In this document: in pieces, positions 37,553 to 44,870 of the stretch
How positions within the stretch are numbered: position 1 is the first letter of the stretch
Layout of the letters: each line of letters starts with the position of its first letter
Translations under genes and position numbers: made by a program
The notes under the pieces: model-generated
What the model saw: the letters and a program-made list of their open reading frames with translations, nothing else
Database searches by the model: none
What the model was told of the DNA's origin: nothing
Source: Rhizobium mayense
GTDB lineage: Bacteria; Pseudomonadota; Alphaproteobacteria; Rhizobiales; Rhizobiaceae
DNA length: 64,000 nt
NCBI RefSeq assembly: GCF_030272705.1
Contig: NZ_JARFYM010000015.1
Coordinates: 1-64,000 of the forward strand
Direction: 5' to 3'

Positions 37553-37636
37553 TCAGATTCGATCCAGGGCTACGATGAACCCTGCTGTGAATACGAAAAA
37601 GACAAGCGTCACCGCCACGAATACGAGGTCGCCCAT
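37553..37636 (-). CDS. 27-residue single-span membrane peptide between kdpF and kdpA
   Basis: This short frame encodes a 27-residue peptide that is almost all hydrophobic: MGDLVFVAVT at the start and ALDRI at the end, with one predicted membrane span. It has a plausible GGTGG ribosome-binding site, starts 40 bases after kdpF and ends 10 bases before kdpA, so spacing suits an operon gene. It is distinct from KdpF, which is present separately just upstream and ends in KPERF. It may be a second small subunit of the pump. Being tiny, it could be missed or be accidental, but the composition and spacing argue for a real gene. Confidence 0.6.
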   Translation of the reverse strand: MGDLVFVAVTLVFFVFTAGFIVALDRI

Positions 37637-37676
37637 AGTTGCCACCAAGTTGGTTGTTGCGATGTCTGTTCCGTCC

Positions 37677-37772
37677 TCAGAAGCGCTCTGGCTTCACGAG
37701 GGCGTAAAACAGATAAACGAAGAGGCCGAGTGCGCAGAGGCCGGCCAGCCAGATCATGATCGAAGGCGTCAT
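37677..37772 (-). CDS. kdpF: KdpF, small stabilising subunit of the K+ pump
   Basis: The 31-residue hydrophobic peptide has one membrane span and ends in the characteristic LVKPERF. KdpF stabilises the KdpABC complex in the membrane. The ATG at 37772 is the only start that gives the usual ~30-residue length; the upstream in-frame extension to 37922 is rich in Pro/Arg and not KdpF-like. It is the first gene of the kdp operon. Confidence 0.85.
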   Translation of the reverse strand: MTPSIMIWLAGLCALGLFVYLFYALVKPERF

Positions 37773-37955
37773 GACAGTATCTCTCCCGGGGACCGATGGA
37801 TCAGGCGCAACGAGTTGGCCGAATGTCCTGGCGGGAGGAAAAATCGGGCAGATGCCAACTGCCAGGCGTAAAGCGAGCACATATTGTCGACTCCTTGAAG
37901 GATCAGAATTGCCGACAATCATCTATTGCGTCGCGTATAAGGTTAGTGCCGAGTT

Positions 37956-37973
37956 TTTATGGCAATACATAAA
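37956..37973. promoter_or_regulatory. TTTATG-N6-CATAAA inverted repeat between kdpF and the orphan regulator
   Basis: A perfect 6-bp inverted repeat (TTTATG at 37956-37961, CATAAA at 37968-37973) sits in the intergenic region shared by the kdp operon and the divergent regulator, and a further TTTATG half-site occurs at 38010-38015. E. coli KdpE binds a T-rich site containing TTTTTATA, so this is a reasonable operator candidate. Confidence 0.4.
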
Positions 37974-38056
37974 GATGGTGTAAGGACCGGGGCCGGACGC
38001 AATACAATGTTTATGCCGTCCTTATAAAGACCGCGAAAACAAAGCATCATCCTGAC

Positions 38057-38815
38057 ATGCAGCTTGATATTGATCGAAAGCGGAGCTTTTGCGCGCCCGC
38101 GTTGAGGCGATTGTTAAACCGAGCTGCAATGTTAGTAGACGCCCCTAAAATACTTGTTGTCGATCGTGAACCCGAAACTGAGCAGGGCTTGCAACTGGCA
38201 TTTAGCTCAATGGGCTACAGAACCTTGACGGCCATATCCCTGGCACAGGTCATACAGCTGGCACCTATGGAGCCAGATTTTATCGTGCTTGGCCTTACAC
38301 GTCCGGACATCGAAGGATCGGCATTGGTGAGGGAACTCCGCGAGATTTTCAGCGAGACTCCTATCCTTGCTGCCTCGCGCGTGAACGAGACGCACATGAA
38401 GGTGGCGGCTCTCGACGCCGGGGCCGACGATTTCATGGCGAAGCCATTCGATATGGAAGAACTTCTAGCACGCATTCGTGTGGGGTTGCGCCGTCGGTCA
38501 GTACGATCGGAACAGAAGACGTCCCTTCATATCGGGGAGCTTCACCTCGACGTCGATAAGCGAGCCCTTAGCGTTGGAGACCTCGCTGTCTCGCTTTCGC
38601 GCAAGGAATTCGATCTCTTGTACATCCTTGCTCGGCACGCCGGAAAAGTGTTGACGCATCGGTATCTAGTTTCCCAGCTTTGGAGCAAAAAGGTCGACAT
38701 CCAGTATGTCCGCGTCTACGTCTCGCAGATCCGTGGCAAGATCGAAGCAAATCCGGCGAAACCGAAATATTTGCTGACTCAGCCCGGGGTCGGTTACATG
38801 CTTTGCTGCGACTAG
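38057..38815 (+). CDS. Orphan OmpR-family response regulator lacking the phospho-acceptor Asp
   Basis: The 252-residue protein (228 from the second Met at 38129) has a receiver plus C-terminal winged helix and resembles KdpE. The receiver is degenerate: where KdpE has VIVDLGLPD this protein has IVLGLTRPD, so the phospho-acceptor is Gly, and the first acidic pair is reduced to VDREPE. The Ser in AASR and the Lys in AKPFD are kept, and the DNA-binding domain (YLVSQLWSKKVDIQYVRVYVSQIRGKIE) looks intact. It cannot be phosphorylated in the usual way. It diverges from kdpF across ~285 bases, so regulation of kdp is the obvious hypothesis. No kinase gene adjoins it. Confidence 0.88.
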   Translation: MQLDIDRKRSFCAPALRRLLNRAAMLVDAPKILVVDREPETEQGLQLAFSSMGYRTLTAISLAQVIQLAPMEPDFIVLGLTRPDIEGSALVRELREIFSETPILAASRVNETHMKVAALDAGADDFMAKPFDMEELLARIRVGLRRRSVRSEQKTSLHIGELHLDVDKRALSVGDLAVSLSRKEFDLLYILARHAGKVLTHRYLVSQLWSKKVDIQYVRVYVSQIRGKIEANPAKPKYLLTQPGVGYMLCCD

Positions 38816-39047
38816 AATTGTTGTGTCGCTTCGGCTTAGCAACGGACAGTGCGCTGGACCACGATGGTCGACGGCAGCGCACCGTCATTGACCTGAAATC
38901 ACTGCTGTGCAGTCGGCAAATTTGCTCGCAAATTGAGGGGGTTGGCTCGCCTTCTCCAAGCCGACACCTTTCCGCCGACTTATAATCGCAAAATGACGAC
39001 CCTATATATCCCGCAGATCATCTTTCTGCCTAAGGACGGAAGAACCA

Positions 39048-40043
39048 ATGTTCAGTGCAGTACCGCGTTTTGCTCAGATCGCCGCCATCGTCGTGCTTGC
39101 CGCCGCCTCGTGCCTCGCAAGCTTTGACGATGCCAACGCACGTCGCGCCGGTGGGTTCGGCGGCTTCGGTAGCCGCGGAACGCGAACCTTCGATGCTCCC
39201 GCCATAACGCGGACAGCCCCGACGCAGGCCGCGCCGATCGACCGGACGATGACGCCTCGAACGCAGCCCCAGACCGCCACACAACCGCCGTTCAACGCGC
39301 AGCCGCGTCCAGGCCTGTTCAACGGTTTCGGCGGGTCGATGATCGGTGGACTGATTGCCGGCGGTCTCCTCGGCATGTTGATCGGCCACGGATTCGGCGG
39401 CGGATTCGGTTTCCTCGGCATGCTGCTACAGGTCGTCCTGATCTTCTTGGCCATCCGCTTCGCCATACAGTTTTTTACGAACCGCCAGCAAACTCGCTAT
39501 GCGGCGGCACCTGGATCGAATGCCTCATACAATGCCAACGCTTCGCAGCGTCCGTCCTTTTCCATTCCGCCGATCGGAGGCGGAACGGCGGCGACCGGAT
39601 CGAGAACGCGGCAGGCCAATGACGAGATCGGGCTATCGCAAGCCGATCTCGACCGATTCGAGCAGCTTCTGACGGAAATCCAGTCGGCCTATGGTTCCGA
39701 GGACTACGGCACCCTGCGCCGGCTGACGACGCCTGAGGCGATGTCCTATCTGGCCGAGGAGCTTGGCGAGAACGCAACCAAAGGCGTCCGCAACAGCGTC
39801 ACCAATGTTCGCCTGCTGCAGGGCGACATCGCCGAAGCCTGGCGCGAGGACAATGCCGAATATGCCACCCTGTCAATGCGCTATTCCAGCATTGACGCGC
39901 TCGTCGATCGCACGACCGGCCGACTGGTCGATGGCGACGATCGCAATGCCTCGGAAACGACCGAGGTTTGGACCTTCGTGCGCAAGCCGGGTTCTAACTG
40001 GAAGCTTTCGGCCATCCAGGGAACGGAGCTTCACCACGCCTAA
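39048..40043 (+). CDS. Tim44-like domain exported/membrane protein
   Basis: The 331-residue protein starts with a signal peptide or membrane anchor (residues ~8-25), then a Gly/Arg/Thr-rich low-complexity segment (GGFGGFGSRGTRTF), a second glycine-rich hydrophobic stretch (residues ~95-145), and a C-terminal ~150-residue domain resembling Tim44 (QADLDRFEQLLTEIQ..., LRRLTTPEAMSYLAEEL). Bacterial Tim44-like proteins are common in alphaproteobacteria and their role is unclear; some bind membranes or protein-import components. It is a single gene with an AAGGACGG site upstream. Confidence 0.78.
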   Translation: MFSAVPRFAQIAAIVVLAAASCLASFDDANARRAGGFGGFGSRGTRTFDAPAITRTAPTQAAPIDRTMTPRTQPQTATQPPFNAQPRPGLFNGFGGSMIGGLIAGGLLGMLIGHGFGGGFGFLGMLLQVVLIFLAIRFAIQFFTNRQQTRYAAAPGSNASYNANASQRPSFSIPPIGGGTAATGSRTRQANDEIGLSQADLDRFEQLLTEIQSAYGSEDYGTLRRLTTPEAMSYLAEELGENATKGVRNSVTNVRLLQGDIAEAWREDNAEYATLSMRYSSIDALVDRTTGRLVDGDDRNASETTEVWTFVRKPGSNWKLSAIQGTELHHA

Positions 40044-40104
40044 TCCTGCGTTGTAGTTCGATACGTCCGGCTGACCTGCTCGGTTATCCACTTCGTCCAG
40101 ATGG

Positions 40105-41334
40105 CTACAGCGGCATATAGCCGCCGATCCAAAGCCAGAGGCCCGCGACAAGCATGGAAAGGATCGTCATCGGCAGTCCGGCCTTTGCGTGATCGCGAAA
40201 TGTGACCCGTACGCCCTGGACGGCCGCCCGTTCGGCGACGATCAGGTTGGCGAGGCTTCCGACGAGCAGCAGATTGCCGGCAAGCGTGGAAAGAATGGCA
40301 AGCCCTACCAAGGTCCCTTCCGGGATTCCGTGCCAAACCTTCAGGATCATCACGACGGCGGGAACATTGCCGATCGTATTGCTGAGAAGCAGCGAAATCG
40401 GCACCAGGGAAGAGACGCGATCGGGCAGCAGGTTATAGCTCGCGAGTGTGCGCACGGCCTCTTCCGGAATTCCGGTTCGGGCAAATGCATCGTTGATAAC
40501 GAACAGCGCCGCAAACAGGATTAGCAAAGGCACGTCGATTTCGTCGAGCAGCTGCCTGCTCGGGAGCGTGCGGCTGATAATCAGTGCCGCGGCGACGAGA
40601 AGAGCGGAGATCTCCCGTGGCAGAGGCGAGGCAAACAAAATGAGCAACAGAAGCAGCGCCGCACCGCATATGCCCACCTGAAGACGGTCGAAGGAGACTG
40701 CCTCGGACGGAGCATCTGTTGACGGTGCTTTGAGGCTTGCCCGCCAAACGTAAGCCACGCAAACGTAGCTGATAATGAGTCCGGCAAGCGACGGGATAGC
40801 CGCATCGGCGAAATAACCCCAGAAACTGAGCGCACCTGCCTGTCCGATGAGGATATTTTGGGGATTGCCGATCAAGGTTGCCGCCGAGCCGGCATTGCTT
40901 GCTGCGGCGAGCCCGAGTAGGAAGGGGCGAGGATCGAGATTGCGGGCCGCAAGGCCAGCGCAAAGTGGCGGGGTCATCGCGAAGACGACGATGTCATTGA
41001 CGAGAAAGGCGGAGAGGATGCCGCCGATGGCAATCGTCAGGGCCAGGAGCAGGCGCGGCCGTTCGGCCTGGCGCGCAATCCACGTGGCGACCTCGCCGTA
41101 AAAGCCGCTGGCGCCAACCCTCGCCGACAGGATCATCAATCCGGCGAGCAGCAGCAGTGTCGGGAAGTGAATTGCCTCGCCCATCGCGCCGCGCGGAAGC
41201 GCACCGGCCGCTACGAGCACGACGGCGACGACCAATGCGATGCCGGCTCGATCGATACGCAGTCCGGGGACGCGCCCCAGCGCCATCCCGAGATAGGTCA
41301 GGCCAAAAAGAATAGAAACGACATAAGTCATTGA
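40105..41334 (-). CDS. SLC13/ArsB-type anion permease
   Basis: The 409-residue inner-membrane protein has about eleven membrane spans and looks like a permease of the ion transporter superfamily (SLC13, ArsB, CitMHS). Conserved helical-hairpin motifs are present: SAFLVNDIVVFAMTPP, SNAGSAATLIGNPQN in the first half, and SNTIGNVPAVV plus LAGNLLLVGSLANLIVAE in the second. The substrate may be a dicarboxylate, sulfate, arsenite or sodium; I cannot tell. I choose the ATG at 41334 over a TTG at 41355 because the latter runs into the GAACA repeat cluster upstream. The promoter region has multiple GTTCCT-type half-sites. Confidence 0.82.
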   Translation of the reverse strand, partial: SMTYVVSILFGLTYLGMALGRVPGLRIDRAGIALVVAVVLVAAGALPRGAMGEAIHFPTLLLLAGLMILSARVGASGFYGEVATWIARQAERPRLLLALTIAIGGILSAFLVNDIVVFAMTPPLCAGLAARNLDPRPFLLGLAAASNAGSAATLIGNPQNILIGQAGALSFWGYFADAAIPSLAGLIISYVCVAYVWRASLKAPSTDAPSEAVSFDRLQVGICGAALLLLLILFASPLPREISALLVAAALIISRTLPSRQLLDEIDVPLLILFAALFVINDAFARTGIPEEAVRTLASYNLLPDRVSSLVPISLLLSNTIGNVPAVVMILKVWHGIPEGTLVGLAILSTLAGNLLLVGSLANLIVAERAAVQGVRVTFRDHAKAGLPMTILSMLVAGLWLWIGGYMPL

Positions 41335-41347
41335 AAAAACGGCTCCG

Positions 41348-41421
41348 AGGAACAAGGCAGGCGGCGGTCTGTGTTCCTGACGCTACCATTAGCGTGCCGT
41401 CAGGAACAATTCTTGTTCCTG
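41348..41421. promoter_or_regulatory. Cluster of TGTTCCT half-sites upstream of the permease
   Basis: Four copies of one element occur in 74 bases: AGGAACA (41348-41354), TGTTCCTGACG (41372-41382), its exact reverse complement CGTCAGGAACA (41398-41408) and TGTTCCTG (41414-41421). The middle pair is an 11-bp perfect inverted repeat and the last two form an 8-bp inverted repeat around ATTCT. An ACGCTA/TAGCGT dyad lies between the first pair. The cluster is 14-87 bases before the permease start, so repression or activation by a dimeric regulator is likely. Confidence 0.6.
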
Positions 41422-41528
41422 ATCATCCACGAACGATTTCAATTAATTCCCTGTATCGTCATCAGTCGATCTGTGCCTTCACGTGCGGCAGCAGACCCGC
41501 GTACCGTCACCTATTATGTTTCGACGCA

Positions 41529-41813
41529 TCATTTAAGAAGCTGTTCCACATTATCGGCGGCCAGGTCGCGATCGATTTGCAACACGAGTTTTTCCGGGCG
41601 CTCACCTTCTTTTTGAAGGAGAATGACGACGGTGCATTTTTTCTTGCCTGGACGAAACGACAGGAGCCGCCCTCCTGTCTTCGCCAGGGCTTTTTCCACG
41701 ACCTCGGTGCAATCGGCTGCGCGATCTGTAACAGGAATTGCTCGCGGCGTTTCGGCATATGCCGAAACCGCCAGCATAGGAAATATGAGAAATGCATTTC
41801 TGAATCTATTCAT
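41529..41813 (-). CDS. Small exported protein of unknown function
   Basis: The 94-residue product has a signal peptide (NAFLIFPMLAVSAYA, cleavage near residue 18-20) and a short mature part with two Cys (AADCTEVV and KKCTVVILL), probably disulfide-bonded. The second half (CTVVILLQKEGERPEKLVLQ) faintly recalls PepSY-like folds, but I would not name it. The ATG at 41813 gives a clean signal peptide; the open frame upstream to 41975 does not. Function unknown. Confidence 0.6.
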   Translation of the reverse strand: MNRFRNAFLIFPMLAVSAYAETPRAIPVTDRAADCTEVVEKALAKTGGRLLSFRPGKKKCTVVILLQKEGERPEKLVLQIDRDLAADNVEQLLK

Positions 41814-42027
41814 GCGATTGCGGTACTTTAGCAATGTACGGGTGAGCGGCCCAAGAAAACGAGCTTCACTTATCGCTTCATTCGGTTGACACAAATTCGC
41901 TGTCATCCGTTGACGCCTTACGATGGGAGGCGGGTTGCTGCCGGCACCACGGCTTTCCTTCCGCATCTTCTGCAATCTGTATCAGTGGTAGTCAATGTAT
42001 AGCGCCCAATAAAGCTGGTTGAAACAT

Positions 42028-42315
42028 TCAGGAAATAGCTTCCCTCTTTGTGGGCTTGGCGGGATCACGATCCTCCAAGTTCTTCGCAACGCCCGTCAAC
42101 AAGACATCTCCGCCTTTATTGATAAGCGTGCCGTGAACTATTCCGGCAACGATTGCGGCCGCGCCCTTCTCGACAATGAGATCCTTACCAACACTTCCGT
42201 GGAGTTCGAACCGGCGACCAGACGGAACCGTCAAGGTGCCGGTCAACGTCCCAAAAAATCGCACGTCGCGATCCAAGACGATTGAGCCGTCGATGCTGAC
42301 ATTAAGGTCGTCCAT
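42028..42315 (-). CDS. Bactofilin-like (polymer-forming) small protein
   Basis: The 95-residue protein has the repeating short-strand pattern of a right-handed beta helix: IDGSIVLDRDVRFFGTLTG, TVPSGRRFELHGSVGKDLIV, GAAAIVAGIVHGTLINKGG. This resembles bactofilins, which polymerise into filaments that guide envelope structures, but it is short and lacks the usual proline-rich tails. The assignment rests on the pattern only, and it may instead be an adaptor or a diverged member. It stands alone. Confidence 0.55.
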   Translation of the reverse strand: MDDLNVSIDGSIVLDRDVRFFGTLTGTLTVPSGRRFELHGSVGKDLIVEKGAAAIVAGIVHGTLINKGGDVLLTGVAKNLEDRDPAKPTKREAIS

Positions 42316-42427
42316 GTGCTGACCCTTTCAACCGCCGAGATTTAAGATATGCTTTGCAACCATAACGGTTGCAGTATCCCGGCATGGAGCCCGCCCCGCT
42401 CCTCTACTGGCGGATACGATTAAAAAA

Positions 42428-42439
42428 TATATCATGATA
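42428..42439. promoter_or_regulatory. Palindrome ATATCATGATAT before the MarR gene
   Basis: A perfect 12-base palindrome lies 25 bases upstream of the MarR start, in an AT-rich stretch. MarR regulators commonly repress their own genes through such palindromes, so this is a candidate autoregulatory operator. Confidence 0.4.
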
Positions 42440-42464
42440 TGATGCAAATAAAGGAAATTTTGGA

Positions 42465-42935
42465 ATGTCTCCCGGGAAGCGGCTCAAGCGCCCAAGCAAA
42501 TATGAATCATCGGCCGATGAAGCACTCGATCCTGGCGTCTACGAAGGTCTTGCGGGTGTGCGCCTTGTCATGCGGCGGTTTCTTTCATTCAGCGAGGCAG
42601 CCGTTTCCGAAGCAGGAGTGACGTCTCAGCAATACCAGGCACTATTGGTCATCAAGGTTGCGCCGCGAGGCCAGATCATGGTGCGAGATCTTGCCGATCA
42701 AATGCTTATTAAGCACCACGGCGCCGTGCAGCTCGTGGACAGGCTCACGACGGCGGGACTCGCATTGCGCATCCCCTCACCCGAAGACAAGCGAAGCGTG
42801 CTCGTCGGCCTCACTCCTCAAGGAGATGCGTTGGTCGAGCGTTTGGCAAAAACCCATTTGCGAGGGATGCTGGCAAACGAGCAACTGCTGATCGAATCTC
42901 TCAAAAGGCTGCGTCATTTGGCAAAGTTGGGCTGA
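42465..42935 (+). CDS. MarR-family transcriptional regulator
   Basis: The 156-residue protein has the MarR winged helix: VTSQQYQALLVIKVAPRGQIMVRDLADQMLIKHHGAVQLVDRL with the recognition helix near residues 75-95 and the wing SPEDKRSVLVGLTPQG. MarR proteins sense phenolics, oxidants or drugs and repress neighbouring genes. AAAGGAAAT precedes the ATG. It faces the 3-hydroxyacid dehydrogenase (opposite strand, 77 bases away), so its targets are unclear; autoregulation is suggested by the palindrome upstream. Confidence 0.85.
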   Translation: MSPGKRLKRPSKYESSADEALDPGVYEGLAGVRLVMRRFLSFSEAAVSEAGVTSQQYQALLVIKVAPRGQIMVRDLADQMLIKHHGAVQLVDRLTTAGLALRIPSPEDKRSVLVGLTPQGDALVERLAKTHLRGMLANEQLLIESLKRLRHLAKLG

Positions 42936-43012
42936 CGCAAGTTCTTGTGCGGCCCCGCTCCGTTCCGTTTCAGTCAGCCAGGCCGATTGAATTCCAGCGC
43001 CCCGCGATGGCG

Positions 43013-43951
43013 TCAGGGTTTGCGATTCTGCTTTGCAGGCAGGGTCGCCCCGGAAAGTTGCGCATAGACCCGGGCGACGGAAGCATCGTCATCCCGCCCC
43101 ATGCCGGCACCGGCTGCGGCCAGATACATTTGCAGCGCAGCGGCCGCAATCGGTGCCGGATATCGTTCGGCGCGCGCCATATCCTGAACGATCCCTAGAT
43201 CCTTGACGAAGATTTCGATGGCGCTGAGCGGGCTGTAATCGCCCGACAGCACATGCGGAATGCGGTTTTCAAACATCCATGAATTGCCGGCCGACGCCGT
43301 GATGACTTCGTAGACCATATTCAGATCAAGGCCCTGCTTGGCTGCAAGGCTGATTGCCTCGCATGCGGCTGCAATGTGGACGCCGGCCAAGAGCTGGTTG
43401 ATCATCTTGAACGCGGCCCCTGTGCCGGCCGTCGGCCCAAGTTCGTAGACTTTCGACGCCATGGCATTGAGTGCCGGCCGCGCCTTTTCGAAAGCTGTGG
43501 TCGAACCTGATGCCATGACGGTAAGTTCGCCGCTCCCAGCCCTTGCGGCACCCCCGGATATCGGCGCATCGAGATAGTGCCGGCCGTCTTTTTCCAGCCG
43601 TTCAGCCAACTTCCTGGCGATGGCAGGATCCATCGTCGCCGAGGATATGAAAACGCCGGCAGGTGACATTGCCGCCGCGACGCCGTCCTCACCGAAAAGC
43701 ACCGCCTCGGTTTGTGCAGCATTGACGACCACGGAAACGACAATGTCGGCTCCTTCGGCGGCCTCGGCCGGGGTCAGCCCGCATCTGCCGCCCTCCCCTA
43801 GAAATCGATCCATCGATGCCGCGGAGACATCGAAACCGGTCACGTCCAGCCCGGCCTTTCGAAGCGACAGCGCCATGCCGAGGCCCATGGAGCCGAGACC
43901 TATCACGGCTATTTTGGGCTGGCTGTCTCTATTGTCTGCATGGGCTGCCAT
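43013..43951 (-). CDS. NAD(P)-dependent beta-hydroxyacid dehydrogenase (3-hydroxyisobutyrate/threonate dehydrogenase-like)
   Basis: The 312-residue enzyme belongs to the beta-hydroxyacid dehydrogenase family. The N-terminal GLGSMGLGM is the NAD(P) loop, then MDPAIARK and DAPISGG (substrate binding), and FKMINQL carries the catalytic Lys. It is similar to 3-hydroxyisobutyrate and L-threonate dehydrogenases; the exact acid is unknown. GAGGATGATCG precedes the ATG. It is a lone gene here. Confidence 0.83.
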   Translation of the reverse strand: MAAHADNRDSQPKIAVIGLGSMGLGMALSLRKAGLDVTGFDVSAASMDRFLGEGGRCGLTPAEAAEGADIVVSVVVNAAQTEAVLFGEDGVAAAMSPAGVFISSATMDPAIARKLAERLEKDGRHYLDAPISGGAARAGSGELTVMASGSTTAFEKARPALNAMASKVYELGPTAGTGAAFKMINQLLAGVHIAAACEAISLAAKQGLDLNMVYEVITASAGNSWMFENRIPHVLSGDYSPLSAIEIFVKDLGIVQDMARAERYPAPIAAAALQMYLAAAGAGMGRDDDASVARVYAQLSGATLPAKQNRKP

Positions 43952-44165
43952 CGATCATCCTCCTCACTGGCGGTATTCCAGAACCCGTACGAAAACGCGG
44001 CTCAATCTCCCGACGTTACCGATCCGCCCTGTACCAGGCGAGGGTAATGTTGTCGCGCGAGCAGTCCCCTTTTCGTGACAGTCGGATATACTCAATACCG
44101 ATTGCCGCTGTAAACGCTTGGCTTACATTGGCGGCGGCATGGTCTGAGATGGTAAGGGTTTTTGG

Positions 44166-44519
44166 ATGGCTCCCTCGCTCTTGAAGCTGAAACGCGTATA
44201 TGAGGAACCCGCAAACGACGACGGGCATAGAGTGCTCATTGATCGGCTGTGGCCACGCGGCCTCTCTAAGGGCGAAGCGAAGCTCGCTGACTGGATCAAG
44301 GATGTGGCCCCATCGCCTGAACTCAGGAAGTGGTTTGGTCATAAGCCGGAACGATTCGCGGACTTTCGCGAAAGCTACCGGCAAGAGCTGGCATCGAACC
44401 CGGCTGTGCAGACGCTGCTCCATTTAGACGGGCCCGTGACGCTGGTCTACGGCGCAAAGGATCCTGTACACAACCACGCAGTCGTGCTTTTGGAATTTCT
44501 GAAAGCTCACCGCTCATAG
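44166..44519 (+). CDS. DUF488 family protein
   Basis: The 117-residue protein matches the DUF488 / YeaO family, with the characteristic VYEEPANDDGHRVLIDRLWPRGLSK near the N-terminus, WFGHKPERFADFRESYRQEL in the middle and LVYGAKDPVHNHAVVL near the end. The family's function is not established; it is small, soluble and common. The ATG at 44166 follows a GGTAAGGG sequence. It stands alone, shortly before the repABC region. Confidence 0.8.
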   Translation: MAPSLLKLKRVYEEPANDDGHRVLIDRLWPRGLSKGEAKLADWIKDVAPSPELRKWFGHKPERFADFRESYRQELASNPAVQTLLHLDGPVTLVYGAKDPVHNHAVVLLEFLKAHRS

Positions 44520-44870
44520 CCCGCAGCTATTTCTTGGCGCGCCGCGGGATAGTCAGGAGATTGGTGTTATCCACCATAGTCGTCACAAAGAGCGAGTCGC
44601 GACTCACTATGTTAACGGCTGCTCGAAGGATAATTCTGCCGCTCGAATGCAACCGCCGCTATCTACGCCAAAGCTCTAACGTAGCCGCCCGCTTCAGTCG
44701 GTAGCATAGCTAACATACGGGAAACATGATGGAAATTGGCTTTTCATTTTTTGCCGAGCGATGGCGTTAAGATAACGCAAACCTTATTTTGCTGGACGTA
44801 AACGCAGAATCATGTCCTTTGTTAGCGGGCGGTGGTCGATAGAACGACTGTAGACCGCCAAGAGGGACAG
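44520..44870. promoter_or_regulatory. repA upstream region with two dyads
   Basis: This 351-base non-coding stretch must contain the repABC promoter. It has a perfect GAGTCGCGACTC palindrome at 44594-44605 and an inverted repeat GCGTTA-AGA-TAACGC at 44764-44778, the latter about 100 bases before repA. RepA, usually helped by RepB, represses this promoter in known repABC plasmids, so the second dyad is a candidate operator. Confidence 0.4.

Noticed and set aside
41372..41421. LexA box reading of the GTTC/GAAC elements
   Set aside because: Alphaproteobacterial LexA sites are direct GTTC-N7-GTTC; here the halves are inverted, so I do not assign LexA.
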